A program made the position numbers and the translations under genes. Under the pieces are notes generated by a model that ran no database searches, was not told where the DNA came from, and worked only from the letters and a program-made list of their open reading frames with translations. Of a stretch of 64,000 bases of DNA, positions 17,668 to 26,908 are shown in pieces. Origin of the DNA: Flavobacterium sp. UMI-01 (GTDB lineage Bacteria; Bacteroidota; Bacteroidia; Flavobacteriales; Flavobacteriaceae); NCBI RefSeq assembly GCF_019656315.1, contig NZ_BPLU01000006.1, positions 124,001 through 188,000 on the forward strand, written 5' to 3'. Positions within the stretch are counted from its first letter, which is position 1, and each line of letters starts with the position of its first letter.

Positions 17668-19311
17668 ATGGCTTTACAAACAATCAACCCAACCACAACT
17701 GCTGCTTGGAACAAACTACAAAAACATTTTGAAGCAATTCAAAATAGTAGCATGCAAGAAATGTTCAAAGAAGACCCTTCAAGAACAGAAAAATTCAACA
17801 TTCAATGGAATGATTTTTTAATTGATTATTCTAAAAACAATATCAACCAAGAAACCATTGCTTTATTGATTGATTTGGCTAACGAAATGGGGTTACAAAA
17901 CGCCATTGCTGACTATTTTGGTGGGGAAATCATCAATCAAACAGAAAAAAGAGCCGTTCTTCACACCGCTTTAAGAGCCAAAGAAACGGAAACAATCAAC
18001 GTAAATGACAGCAATGTTATTCCTGAAGTTTATGACGTAAAAGGAAAAATTAAAGCTTTTACAAATGACATTGTCTCAGGAAATCGCAAAGGATATACAG
18101 GAAAAGCTTTTACCGATGTTGTAAACATTGGAATTGGAGGTTCTGACCTAGGCCCTGCTATGGTTGTCGAAGCATTACAATTTTATAAGAACGATTTGAA
18201 TGTACATTTTGTTTCTAATGTTGATGGCGACCATGTTAACGAAATCATCAAAAAATTAAACCCTGAAACAACCCTTTTTGTCATTGTATCCAAAACCTTT
18301 ACTACTCAAGAAACATTGACAAATTCTGAAACCATCCGCAAATGGTTTTTAGAAAGTGCAACACAAGAAGATGTTGCCAAACATTTTGTGGCTGTTTCTA
18401 CCAATATGCAAAAGGTAACCGAGTTTGGAATCAATCCTGATAATGTGTTCCCAATGTGGGACTGGGTTGGAGGACGATTCTCATTGTGGAGTGCTGTAGG
18501 ATTAACAATCAGCCTAGCGATAGGTTACGATAACTACGAACAATTACTACAAGGAGCTAACGAAATGGACACGCATTTTAAAGAAACTCCTTTTGAACAC
18601 AATGCTCCAGTAATTCTAGCTTTATTAAGCATTTGGTACAACAATTTCTTTGGCGCCGAAAGTGAAGCTTTGATTCCTTATACTCAATATTTACAAAAAC
18701 TAGCGCCTTATTTACAACAAGGCACAATGGAAAGCAACGGTAAAAGTGTTGGTCGTGATGGAAAACCTGTCAATTATCAAACAGGAACTATTATCTGGGG
18801 CGAACCAGGAACCAATTCACAACATGCTTTCTTTCAATTAATTCACCAAGGAACGAAATTGATACCTTCTGATTTTATCGGATTTATCAAACCATTATAT
18901 GGCGACCAAGGGCATCACGACAAACTTATGTCTAATTTCTTTGCCCAAACTGAAGCCTTATTACATGGAAAAACAGCCTCTCAAGTACAAGCTGAATTTG
19001 ACAAGCAAGGATTAGACGCCGCAACTGCAGCTTACTTATTGCCTTTTAAAGTGTTTACAGGAAACAAACCGACTAACACTATCTTAATCGAAAAACTATC
19101 GCCTAAAACCTTAGGTGCGTTAATTGCGATGTATGAGCATAAAATTTTCGTGCAAGGGATTATTTGGAATATTTTTAGTTTTGACCAATGGGGAGTTGAA
19201 TTAGGAAAACAATTGGCCAATTCTATTCTTGACGAAATCAATACCCAAACGGTAAAAAACCACGATAGTTCTACTTCTTTTTTATTAAATCATTTTTTAA
19301 AAAATAAATAA
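17668..19311 (+). CDS. pgi: Glucose-6-phosphate isomerase
   Basis: The 547-residue cytoplasmic enzyme interconverts glucose-6-phosphate and fructose-6-phosphate. It carries the two SIS phosphate-sugar-binding domains with the loop [16 protein letters not shown] near residue 155, [14 protein letters not shown], and the signature [14 protein letters not shown] near 270. The length matches the long bacterial/eukaryotic PGI type. A good terminator follows 36 bases after the stop. Confidence 0.96.
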   Translation: MALQTINPTTTAAWNKLQKHFEAIQNSSMQEMFKEDPSRTEKFNIQWNDFLIDYSKNNINQETIALLIDLANEMGLQNAIADYFGGEIINQTEKRAVLHTALRAKETETINVNDSNVIPEVYDVKGKIKAFTNDIVSGNRKGYTGKAFTDVVNIGIGGSDLGPAMVVEALQFYKNDLNVHFVSNVDGDHVNEIIKKLNPETTLFVIVSKTFTTQETLTNSETIRKWFLESATQEDVAKHFVAVSTNMQKVTEFGINPDNVFPMWDWVGGRFSLWSAVGLTISLAIGYDNYEQLLQGANEMDTHFKETPFEHNAPVILALLSIWYNNFFGAESEALIPYTQYLQKLAPYLQQGTMESNGKSVGRDGKPVNYQTGTIIWGEPGTNSQHAFFQLIHQGTKLIPSDFIGFIKPLYGDQGHHDKLMSNFFAQTEALLHGKTASQVQAEFDKQGLDAATAAYLLPFKVFTGNKPTNTILIEKLSPKTLGALIAMYEHKIFVQGIIWNIFSFDQWGVELGKQLANSILDEINTQTVKNHDSSTSFLLNHFLKNK

Positions 19312-19347
19312 AATTTACGTCACTCGTTAAAGTGGTGTTAAAACCCC

Positions 19348-19385
19348 AAAGCCTTACTGCTTCAATGATAGTAAGGCTTTTTTTT
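19348..19385 (+). terminator. Intrinsic terminator after pgi
   Basis: The perfect stem AAAGCCTTAC/GTAAGGCTTT has a 13-base loop and is followed by a T run. Confidence 0.85.
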
Positions 19386-19425
19386 ATGACTTTTTTGTTT
19401 ATATTTGTTTAAAAAACACTAATTT

Positions 19426-19848
19426 ATGTACGAAATCATTAAAGAGTTTCATTCTGGCTGGGCTTATTTAGCTCTTATTTTATTAATAGTAGCAGTAGCA
19501 AATGCAGCTACAGGTTTATTTTCTAAAAAAGAATTCACTCCTAAAGACCGAAAAATTGCATTATTTGCTTTAATAGGTACACACACACAGTTGTTAATTG
19601 GATTGATACTTTATTTTGTTTCTCCTCTTGGTTTCGCTTCTTTAGGTCAAATGGCCGATAAAATGTTACGATTGACTTCACTTGAACATCCATTAATTAA
19701 TATTGCGGCCATTACTTTGATTACTATAGGCTGGTCTAAGCATAAAAAATTAATTACTAGCGAGTCTAAATTTAAAACATTTTCTATCTTTTATGGAGTA
19801 GGCTTGTTGCTCATTTTGAGTAGAATACCATGGAATTTATGGTTATAA
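19426..19848 (+). CDS. Small four-helix membrane protein (often labelled cytochrome B)
   Basis: The 140-residue protein shows four hydrophobic helices, at about residues 12-32, 45-65, 85-105 and 120-138. Conserved-looking histidines occur at EFHSGWAYLAL, GTHTQLLIG and EHPLINIAAI. Similar Bacteroidota proteins are commonly labelled cytochrome B or confused with ribosomal L27. The regularly placed intramembrane His residues make heme binding possible but unproven. The gene stands alone between two terminated units. Confidence 0.6.
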   Translation: MYEIIKEFHSGWAYLALILLIVAVANAATGLFSKKEFTPKDRKIALFALIGTHTQLLIGLILYFVSPLGFASLGQMADKMLRLTSLEHPLINIAAITLITIGWSKHKKLITSESKFKTFSIFYGVGLLLILSRIPWNLWL

Positions 19849-19932
19849 GTTAATCAAAAAAACCTACTTTTTTCTTAGCATTTAGCAATAGGTATGGTTT
19901 TTGCAAAATAGATGACAATCAAAAAAATCAAA

Positions 19933-20403
19933 ATGAGAAAATCGATAACACTATTTTTTTTAATAGCTATTATTGGACTAGCCACCAGTCAAAGTTCCAT
20001 TGTTGAGAAATTAAAATCTTCTTTGCAAAAACCAACCGTTTCTAAAGACAGCATCAAATCATCCAAAGACACCATTAGGCAAGAACCAAAACTCAAACTT
20101 AAGTTCTATAAAAAAGATGCCAACGCATCTTATTATCACGATAAATTTAATGGTAAACGTACAGCCAGTGGTGTAAAATTCGACAATAACGCTTATACTG
20201 CGGCACATCGAAAATTCCCTTTTGGAACCAAATTAAAAGTGACCAATCAAGCCAGTGGCAAATCCATCATAGTAGAGATCACAGACAGAGGCCCTTTCTC
20301 TAGAGGTCGAGAAATCGACTTGTCTAAAAGAGCTTTTATGGAAATTGCAAAAAATAAAGGAATAGGCGTCATGATTGTCACCATCGAAGAGGTTATCGAC
20401 TAG
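19933..20403 (+). CDS. RlpA-like septal ring lytic transglycosylase family protein
   Basis: The 156-residue exported protein has a signal peptide (MRKSITLFFLIAIIGLATSQ), a Ser/Lys-rich linker, then a double-psi beta-barrel RlpA domain. The domain shows YYHDKFNGKRTASGVKFD, FGTKLKVTNQ and ITDRGPFSRGREIDLSKRA. RlpA proteins cleave naked glycan strands at the septum. The SPOR domain of E. coli RlpA is missing, so this is the short form. An upstream in-frame ATG at 19912 is also possible. The last 4 bases overlap the convergent CYTH gene. Confidence 0.88.
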   Translation: MRKSITLFFLIAIIGLATSQSSIVEKLKSSLQKPTVSKDSIKSSKDTIRQEPKLKLKFYKKDANASYYHDKFNGKRTASGVKFDNNAYTAAHRKFPFGTKLKVTNQASGKSIIVEITDRGPFSRGREIDLSKRAFMEIAKNKGIGVMIVTIEEVID

Positions 20404-20876
20404 TTTTTTTCCCAAGTTACATAAGGATGTTTACTCAAGTAAGCATTGTAATATTTAGAATTACCCGTCACTTCCTCACCTAACCATGAAGGCTTTTGTA
20501 TGGTTTCAGACTCACATAAAAGTTCTAATTCTGCCATAACCAAACCTTGATTGCGTCCATAAAACTCATCAATTTCATACACTTGCCCTAGGTATTTCAC
20601 CTCATATCGTGTTTTATCTATCACACCATCTTCACACAGCAACAATAGTTCTTCTGCTTCGGCTACTGGAATTTCTTTCTCCCATTCGTACCTAGACATC
20701 CCTGAAGCGCTGGTAACACCTTTGATAGTTAAAAATCCGCGATCCCCTTTGATTCGAACCCTAACTGTTCTTTCGGGTACAGCACTCAAATACCCCTGTT
20801 TAATTCGGTTATGAGAAAATGCAACCTCTTTATAGGCATTTGAAGTAACTAAAAACTTGCGTTCAATTTCAATCAT
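20400..20876 (-). CDS. CYTH-domain (triphosphate tunnel metalloenzyme) protein
   Basis: The 158-residue protein begins MIEIERKFLV, the ExExK motif of CYTH enzymes. It continues with KQGYLSAVPERTVRVRIKG and YEIDEFYGRNQGLVMAELEL, which supply the charged tunnel residues. Bacterial members hydrolyse inorganic triphosphate or similar; the substrate is not readable here. It converges on the rlpA-like gene with a 4-base overlap. Confidence 0.88.
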   Translation of the reverse strand: MIEIERKFLVTSNAYKEVAFSHNRIKQGYLSAVPERTVRVRIKGDRGFLTIKGVTSASGMSRYEWEKEIPVAEAEELLLLCEDGVIDKTRYEVKYLGQVYEIDEFYGRNQGLVMAELELLCESETIQKPSWLGEEVTGNSKYYNAYLSKHPYVTWEKN

Positions 20877-21014
20877 AATTCATTTTATTTTTTGGAGCTA
20901 ATACCCGCTGTATGCTATAGCTCTCTCTGATTTCTAGCAGCAAGAACGGAGTCAAACTGCGTTCAAAATTAGATTATTTTATTGACAATACGACCACTCA
21001 ATCAAAATCCTAAC

Positions 21015-21022
21015 TAAATTTG
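21015..21022 (+). promoter_or_regulatory. TAAATTTG -7 box before dinB
   Basis: A perfect TAnnTTTG element lies only 4 bases before the dinB ATG. If used, the transcript would start at or next to the ATG and be leaderless. No TTTG at the expected -33 spacing was found, so the assignment is tentative. Confidence 0.35.
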
Positions 21023-21026
21023 TCTC

Positions 21027-22118
21027 ATGACCGAACCACTCTCATACAGAAAGATTATTCACATTGATATGGATGCTTTTTTTGCATCTGTAGAGCAATT
21101 GGACAATCCTGAACTAAGAGGAAAACCCATTGCGGTAGGAGGAGCCGAAAACAGAGGGGTGGTTGCGGCTGCTAGTTACGAAGCTCGAAAATTTGGTGTT
21201 CGTTCAGCCATAAGTGGTGCATTGGCCAAAAAAAATTGTCCTGACCTTCTTTTTGTCCCACCTCGTTTTGAACGTTACAAAGAAATTTCCAAAAAGATTC
21301 ATGCTATTTTTAGAGACTATACTGATTTAATCGAACCACTTTCGCTAGACGAAGCGTATTTGGATGTTACCCAAAACAAAAAAGGCAATCCCAGTGCTAG
21401 TTTATTAGCAGAAGAAATCCGTAACCGAATATTCGCCGAAACAGGATTAACGGCTTCAGCAGGAATTTCCATCAATAAATTTGTGGCCAAAATTGCCAGT
21501 GATTACAACAAACCAAACGGTCAAAAAACGGTAAAACCTGAAGAAGTCGAAACGTTTTTAGAACAATTACCTATTAGAAAATTTTATGGTGTCGGCAAAG
21601 TCACTACCGAAAAAATGTACCAACTGGGCATCTTTACTGGAACCGATTTAAAATCAAAATCAATAGAATTTCTGGAGAAACATTTTGGAAAATCAGGCGT
21701 CTTCTATTATCATGTGGTACGGGGAATTCACAACAGCCCCGTAAAATCCAATCGCATCTCAAAATCTGTTGCTGCTGAACATACGTTTGAAACCAATCTT
21801 TCCTCGGAAGTATTCATGCTAGAACAATTACAAGGAATAGCAGCCACACTAGAACGCCGATTAAAGAAAAATAATGTCTCAGGCAAAACCGTAACACTCA
21901 AAATAAAATACAGCGATTTTAGTCAACAAACACGCTCGAAAACCTTACCTTATTTCATTGCGGACAAAGGTCTTATTATGGAAACTGTTCAGGAACTACT
22001 ATACCAAGAACGCATGAAGGATTCTGTGCGCTTATTGGGCATTTCAATGAGCAACCTCAACACCGAATCCACTGAGAAAAAAAAGATGATTGCGGTCCAA
22101 TTAAAATTCGAATTTTAA
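21027..22118 (+). CDS. dinB: DNA polymerase IV (Y family)
   Basis: The 363-residue translesion polymerase carries HIDMDAFFASVEQ (metal-binding Asp) near residue 12 and the catalytic pair in SLDEAYLDVT near 107. Next come a helix-hairpin-helix thumb region (IRKFYGVGKVTTEKM) and a C-terminal little-finger domain. It copies damaged DNA without proofreading. No LexA-type operator was recognised upstream. Confidence 0.95.
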   Translation: MTEPLSYRKIIHIDMDAFFASVEQLDNPELRGKPIAVGGAENRGVVAAASYEARKFGVRSAISGALAKKNCPDLLFVPPRFERYKEISKKIHAIFRDYTDLIEPLSLDEAYLDVTQNKKGNPSASLLAEEIRNRIFAETGLTASAGISINKFVAKIASDYNKPNGQKTVKPEEVETFLEQLPIRKFYGVGKVTTEKMYQLGIFTGTDLKSKSIEFLEKHFGKSGVFYYHVVRGIHNSPVKSNRISKSVAAEHTFETNLSSEVFMLEQLQGIAATLERRLKKNNVSGKTVTLKIKYSDFSQQTRSKTLPYFIADKGLIMETVQELLYQERMKDSVRLLGISMSNLNTESTEKKKMIAVQLKFEF

Positions 22119-22139
22119 CTTAACCAACACTTCTATTCC

Positions 22140-22994
22140 TTATGCCTGCTTAGCTATCGTAACACGATGTGGATATGGAATTTCGATTCCAGCCTTATCT
22201 AATGCTATTTTGCAATTCTCCAAAGTAGTAAAATACACATCCCAGTAATTTTCAGGTGCTGTGTAGGGTCTAACAGCAAAATTAATTGAACTGTCCGCTA
22301 ACTCTGACACACTCACTGAAGGTGCAGGATCCTCTAACACCTTAGGATTAGATACTAATACTTCAAGTAACACCGCTTTGGTTTTCTTGATATCTTCACC
22401 ATAGCCTACACCAATGGTCAAATCGACACGCATTTTTCCTTCGGCAGTATAATTGATGATATTACCATTGGCCATAGCCCCGTTAGGCACAATAGCCAAT
22501 TTGCTTTCGGGCGTAATAATTTTGGTGGTAAATATTTCAATTTGTTTTACTACTCCTAGCACACCTTGAGCTTCAATTAAATCTCCAATTTTATAAGGTT
22601 TAAACATAATAATCAATACGCCTCCTGCAAAATTTGACAAAGATCCTTGCAACGCCAAACCTACAGCTAATCCCGCAGCAGCAATCACTGCTGCTAAACT
22701 TGTCGTTTCTACACCCAGTGTAGAAATTACCATAATAATCAAAAATATTTTAAGCGCCCATGTTAACAAATTAAACAAAAACACTTGTAAAGATTCGTCA
22801 TAATTATGCTGGGTCATCACGGTTTTAAACATGCGCGTAATTCTCTTTATCACCCAAGAACCCACCAAATAAATTAGCAGGGCATACAACACGGGCAAAC
22901 CGTATTTTTCAATATACCCTATTGCACTTTCAATTGAAATATAATCCAAAAAACTATTCGTTTGATAGGTTGCTTTAGTAATTGTTTCTTCCAT
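22140..22994 (-). CDS. MscS-family mechanosensitive channel
   Basis: The 284-residue inner-membrane protein has three transmembrane helices in the first 130 residues. The pore helix is rich in Ala and Gly (TTSLAAVIAAAGLAVGLALQ), followed by GSLSNFAGGVLI. The beta domain contains KPYKIGDLIEAQG. It would open on hypo-osmotic shock. The length is the MscS short form. It is oriented opposite to dinB. Confidence 0.92.
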   Translation of the reverse strand: MEETITKATYQTNSFLDYISIESAIGYIEKYGLPVLYALLIYLVGSWVIKRITRMFKTVMTQHNYDESLQVFLFNLLTWALKIFLIIMVISTLGVETTSLAAVIAAAGLAVGLALQGSLSNFAGGVLIIMFKPYKIGDLIEAQGVLGVVKQIEIFTTKIITPESKLAIVPNGAMANGNIINYTAEGKMRVDLTIGVGYGEDIKKTKAVLLEVLVSNPKVLEDPAPSVSVSELADSSINFAVRPYTAPENYWDVYFTTLENCKIALDKAGIEIPYPHRVTIAKQA

Positions 22995-23176
22995 AGTATT
23001 GTATTAAAATTTAACTTAAAGGGCTAGTCCAACCCCATTTTATACCTTTTAAAACTATTAACCACTTCTATTCCAAAAGAAAGCAAAGCGCCATAAGTAA
23101 TTCACAAAAAAGGACTCATACAATATATAAATTTATGTGTTAAAAAACAACTCTTCCCTATTCCCAGCCCAAACAA

Positions 23177-23208
23177 AAGAGCCACTCTCAAAAATGAAAA
23201 TGGCTCTT
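23177..23208 (-). terminator. Terminator after gpsA
   Basis: The stem AAGAGCCA/TGGCTCTT lies 23 bases beyond the gpsA stop. Read on the minus strand, it is followed by a short interrupted T tract. Confidence 0.55.
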
Positions 23209-23230
23209 GAACGTTATACTTGCGTTATAC

Positions 23231-24226
23231 TTAATCTAACTTATCCGTTAACTCTTTAAAAATCTTTTTGGCATTTTTATTCTCATACAAAATAGCATGC
23301 ACCGCATCAATAATTGGCGTTTTCGCACCGTAACCTTGATTGAGTTTATAAGCACTTTTGGTTGCATAATAGCCTTCGGCTACCATACTCATTTCCATCA
23401 TAGCACTTTTTACCGTGTAGCCTTTGCCAATCATATTTCCAAACATACGGTTTCTTGAAAAAACCGAATAACCGGTAACTAACAAATCTCCTAAATAAGC
23501 CGAATCGTTAATATTACGTTTCATTTTATGCACTTTTCGAATGAATTTTTTCATTTCGCGTATTGCATTACTCATAATAACCGATTGAAAGTTATCCCCA
23601 TAACCCAAACCATGAGCAATACCTGCCGCAATAGCATAAATGTTTTTCAACATTGCAGCATATTCTGTCCCGATAATATCATCTGTTATTTTGGTTTTGA
23701 TATAATTACCCGAAAGGTTTTTGGCGATAAATTTAGCTTTATTTTCATCACCACAAGCAATAGTCAAATAAGACAATCGCTCTAAAGCTACCTCTTCTGC
23801 ATGGCAAGGACCTGTAATAACCCCTATATTATAATATGGAATGTCATAGGCATGATGAAAATGTTCACCCACAATCAAACTCGTTTCAGGAACAATCCCC
23901 TTGATGGCCGAAAAAATAATTTTATCGGTAAGAGAAACGGTTAATTTTTGTAATTCTGTTTCCAAAAAAGCTGAGGGAATCGCAAATATGAGATAATCCG
24001 CTTGTGCAACGGCTTCATTGATATCATTGGTAAGAACGAGTTTAGTAACATCAAATTCAACTGAACTCAAATAATTAGGATTGTGCTTGTACGCTTTTAA
24101 ATGTTCAATAGCTCCTTCATTGCGCATGTACCATATTACCTCAGTCACATTATTGCAAAGCATTTTAGTAATGGCAGTAGCCCAACTCCCTCCTCCAATT
24201 ACTCCAATTTTTTTTATTTCGCTCAT
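23231..24226 (-). CDS. gpsA: NAD(P)H-dependent glycerol-3-phosphate dehydrogenase
   Basis: The 331-residue enzyme reduces dihydroxyacetone phosphate to sn-glycerol-3-phosphate for phospholipid synthesis. The Rossmann motif is IGVIGGGSWATAITKML at the N-terminus. IFSAIKGI and ITGPCHAEEVA lie in the middle, and the catalytic Lys region is EYAAMLKNIYAIAAGIAHG. It is a single gene bounded by its own terminator. Confidence 0.95.
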   Translation of the reverse strand: MSEIKKIGVIGGGSWATAITKMLCNNVTEVIWYMRNEGAIEHLKAYKHNPNYLSSVEFDVTKLVLTNDINEAVAQADYLIFAIPSAFLETELQKLTVSLTDKIIFSAIKGIVPETSLIVGEHFHHAYDIPYYNIGVITGPCHAEEVALERLSYLTIACGDENKAKFIAKNLSGNYIKTKITDDIIGTEYAAMLKNIYAIAAGIAHGLGYGDNFQSVIMSNAIREMKKFIRKVHKMKRNINDSAYLGDLLVTGYSVFSRNRMFGNMIGKGYTVKSAMMEMSMVAEGYYATKSAYKLNQGYGAKTPIIDAVHAILYENKNAKKIFKELTDKLD

Positions 24227-24459
24227 TTTAGAATAAAAATTTGGTCAAAAGTACTTAAAAATGGGCGAATCCTATAATAAATGATGTGTTAGAATGTCCT
24301 TTTTTATGAATATAGAACTCGCAAAAAACCACTTTTTTTTAATCACAGTACAATATAAGGTTTTATATAACGTTCTAACTCACTAATAGACAACTATTTT
24401 ACATTCTCATCCTAAAATAGTAGTGTTTATATTAGTTTAATTATGTTTTTGGTGTTATG
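24227..24459. other. Gap without recognisable gene
   Basis: The AT-rich stretch between gpsA and the aldose epimerase terminator holds no reading frame. It includes short imperfect repeats around CTATTTTA/TAAAATAG (24390-24421). The gpsA promoter must be in its left part. Confidence 0.4.
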
Positions 24460-24499
24460 AAAAGGCGTTTTAGAAATTCTAAAACGCCTTTTTGTTTTT
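24460..24499. terminator. Terminator after the aldose epimerase gene
   Basis: A perfect 15-bp inverted repeat has arms AAAGGCGTTTTAGAA and TTCTAAAACGCCTTT. It lies about 30 bases beyond the epimerase stop, with T runs on both sides, so it can act in either direction. Confidence 0.8.
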
Positions 24500-24526
24500 T
24501 ACATAACGAAAAGTGGGAATTGACTT

Positions 24527-25681
24527 TTATTTAATCGAAAATGCAAATGATGTTTGGCTTTGGTACTTTTCGCCAGGTTTCAAAACGGTAGTTGGAAAAT
24601 CCTTTTGATTTGGTGAATCTGGATAGTGTTGGGTCTCTAAGCAAAAACCGGTACGTTGCGCATAAGTATTGCCATTTCGCGTAGGTAAAGTTCCATCGAG
24701 AAAATTTCCTGTATAAAGTTGAATTCCAGGTTCCGTAGTTCTTACTTCCATCAAGCGTCCACTGATAGGTTCATAAGCTGATGCTGCAAATCGGAATCCT
24801 TTTTCTTGATGATTTAAAACCCAACAATGGTCATAACCCAAGCCTCGTTTTAATTGTTCATTAGCCTCATTAATTTCTTTACCGATGGCTTTGGATTTCC
24901 TAAAATCAAACGGGGTATTGGCAACTGACTCAAATTTACCCGTTGGGATAAGAGTATCATCAACAGGCACTATTTGATCGGCATCTATAACTATTTCATG
25001 GTCTAAAACAGTTTTAGAAAAATCACCCGACAAATTAAAATAAGTATGTTGTGTGAGGTTTACAATTGTTTTTTGATCCGTTGTCGCTTCATATAAAACA
25101 TCCAAAGTATTTTCCTGAGTCAATGAATAGGTAACATACACTGTTAGATTTCCAGGAAACCCCTCCTCACCGTCTTTACTTAGGTATTTTAATTTTAATG
25201 AAGCCGCTTCTCCTTCCTTAACCTCTTCTACTGCCCAAATTACTCTATGAAAACCTTCGGGACCACCATGCAAGCTGTTATTCCCATTATTAGCTGCTAA
25301 TGTATAGGTTTTGCCATCTAAGGAAAATTTAGCATTGGCAATCCGATTGCCATACCTCCCAATAAGAGCTCCAAAATAAGGATGGGGCTCCATATATTGT
25401 TCTAAAGTTGAAAAACCAAGTACCACTTCTTCACTTATACCCTTTTTATTAGGCACTTTTAATGAGGTGATGATGCCACCATATGTAATAATGGATACTT
25501 CCATTCCTTTTTGGTTTTTAAGTAGGTAACTTTCAACCTTTTCCCCCTTGGCTGTGGTGCCGTAAATTGATTTTTCGATGGTCACAATATTGTTTTTTGA
25601 AATTTTGGTATCCTTTAAGTCCTTTTGATTGCCTTTGCATGAAACACTAAGACTAATCAAAGAGAGAAAATTCAAAACCAA
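24527..25681 (-). CDS. galM: Aldose 1-epimerase (mutarotase) lipoprotein
   Basis: The 384-residue protein interconverts alpha and beta anomers of aldoses. Motifs seen include GRYGNRIANAKFSLDGK, NGNNSLHGGPEGFHRVIW (substrate His), NLTQHTYFNLSG (catalytic His) and GIQLYTGNFLDG. The N-terminus (LSLISLSVSC) has a lipobox, so the enzyme is probably lipid-anchored in the periplasm. No ATG precedes it; a TTG at 25681, 7 bases after the upstream stop, is the best start, but the N-terminus lacks the usual lysines and may be mis-set. It is last in a four-gene minus-strand set. Confidence 0.88.
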   Translation of the reverse strand: MVLNFLSLISLSVSCKGNQKDLKDTKISKNNIVTIEKSIYGTTAKGEKVESYLLKNQKGMEVSIITYGGIITSLKVPNKKGISEEVVLGFSTLEQYMEPHPYFGALIGRYGNRIANAKFSLDGKTYTLAANNGNNSLHGGPEGFHRVIWAVEEVKEGEAASLKLKYLSKDGEEGFPGNLTVYVTYSLTQENTLDVLYEATTDQKTIVNLTQHTYFNLSGDFSKTVLDHEIVIDADQIVPVDDTLIPTGKFESVANTPFDFRKSKAIGKEINEANEQLKRGLGYDHCWVLNHQEKGFRFAASAYEPISGRLMEVRTTEPGIQLYTGNFLDGTLPTRNGNTYAQRTGFCLETQHYPDSPNQKDFPTTVLKPGEKYQSQTSFAFSIK

Positions 25682-25688
25682 AAAATTA

Positions 25689-26090
25689 TTAGATAATTCC
25701 TTTGGTTTGCATTTCGATTATCACATCAGATGGATTTTTGAAAGTAGGTGCCTGCTCAATAATGCTCCCTACACGTTTTTTGTTCAACTTGAAACTAACA
25801 TCATTAGTTGTTGTAAATAACAATGCGGTCAAAAACGGATTGTTCATATAAGGCGCCAAAACACTAAAAATGTTTTCTAATGAATGAAAACTCTCTATTT
25901 CTTCTGTTTTATAGCGAGCAATTAATGACATTTTAAAAGTGGTGTCACCATCCAAGACAGGTCTTACATAAATGTTTTTCAGCTCTGTATCACCAATGGT
26001 TTTGGCTAATGTAAGTTTTGCAAAAGTGCCATTATGAATACTTTCGACCACTTTTTCCCAAAAAGTGACAAATACGGGATGGAAGGACAT
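25689..26090 (-). CDS. Stand-alone small domain resembling the N-terminus of a SAM methyltransferase
   Basis: The 133-residue cytoplasmic protein contains FAKLTLAKTI, LKNIYVRPVL, IARYKTEEI, LTALLFTTTNDVSFKLNKKRV and APTFKNP. From memory this matches the first domain of larger Bacteroidota class I methyltransferases, which continue with a Rossmann domain. Here the protein stops at MQTKGII and the epimerase gene follows 7 bases later, so no methyltransferase part is present. It is either a natural single-domain paralogue or a truncation. The recollection of the family is not verified. Confidence 0.5.
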   Translation of the reverse strand: MSFHPVFVTFWEKVVESIHNGTFAKLTLAKTIGDTELKNIYVRPVLDGDTTFKMSLIARYKTEEIESFHSLENIFSVLAPYMNNPFLTALLFTTTNDVSFKLNKKRVGSIIEQAPTFKNPSDVIIEMQTKGII

Positions 26091-26113
26091 AAATTGGTTA
26101 TTTTATAATTAAA

Positions 26114-26896
26114 TTATTCTCCTATAAATTGTGCTTTTCTTTTTTCTAAAAAAGCTGTTGTTCCTTCTTTAAAATCTTTGGTTCCAAAAGATTGCCCAAA
26201 ATACTTAATTTCGGTATCAAATCCGTTTTCTCCATCTCTAAAGTTAGCGTTGATGGCATGAATAGCTTTGCTAATGGCCAAAGGAGCATTTTTAACGATT
26301 TTCAAGGCTATGCTTTCGCAAAAATCAAGCAACTCTGATTGTGGAACAACATGATTGACTAAACCTATCTGAAGTGCTTCCTCGGCAGGAATCATACCCG
26401 CAGTCAAAATCATTTCCATGGCACGGCCTTTGCCTATCAATTGGGGCAAACGCTGTGTTCCTCCATACCCTGGAATTAATCCTAATGTTACTTCAGGCAA
26501 ACCCATTTTAGCATTTTCTGAGGCAATTCGGAAATGACACGCCATGGCCAATTCTAATCCACCTCCTAAAGCAAAACCATTAATAGCTGCAATCACTGGC
26601 GTTTTTAAATTTTCGACATAATTGAACAATGTTTCCTGACCAAAAGCCGCTAACTGAATTCCTTCTTCAACTGAAAAATCAGCAAATTCAGCAATATCAG
26701 CTCCTGCTACAAACGCTTTTTCGCCACTACCCGTTAAAACAATCACACGCACCACAGGGTTTTGATCCAAACTTTCAAAAGCTTGATGCAACTCGGCAAT
26801 GGTTTCTTTATTTAAGGCATTGAGTTTTGCAGGGCGATTGATGGTAAGGGTTGCAATATTTTCTTTTATACTAATTAAAATCGTATTGTAGTCCAT
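26114..26896 (-). CDS. Enoyl-CoA hydratase/isomerase family protein
   Basis: The 260-residue crotonase-fold enzyme hydrates enoyl-CoA in fatty-acid or butyrate-type metabolism. It shows the oxyanion segments AGADIAEFADF and NGFALGGGLELAMACHFRIAS, and the catalytic Glu region LPEVTLGLIPGYGGTQRLP. Both glutamates expected of a hydratase are present. It lies 12 bases after the sensor kinase stop, suggesting co-transcription without an obvious functional link. Substrate chain length is unknown. Confidence 0.9.
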   Translation of the reverse strand: MDYNTILISIKENIATLTINRPAKLNALNKETIAELHQAFESLDQNPVVRVIVLTGSGEKAFVAGADIAEFADFSVEEGIQLAAFGQETLFNYVENLKTPVIAAINGFALGGGLELAMACHFRIASENAKMGLPEVTLGLIPGYGGTQRLPQLIGKGRAMEMILTAGMIPAEEALQIGLVNHVVPQSELLDFCESIALKIVKNAPLAISKAIHAINANFRDGENGFDTEIKYFGQSFGTKDFKEGTTAFLEKRKAQFIGE

Positions 26897-26908
26897 GATG
26901 CTAATTTA

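Noticed and set aside
24460-24499. TTTAGA-AAT-TCTAAA in the epimerase terminator as a third iron box
   Set aside because: The spacer is 3 not 5, it is part of a longer terminator stem, and it lies downstream of a gene, not at a promoter.
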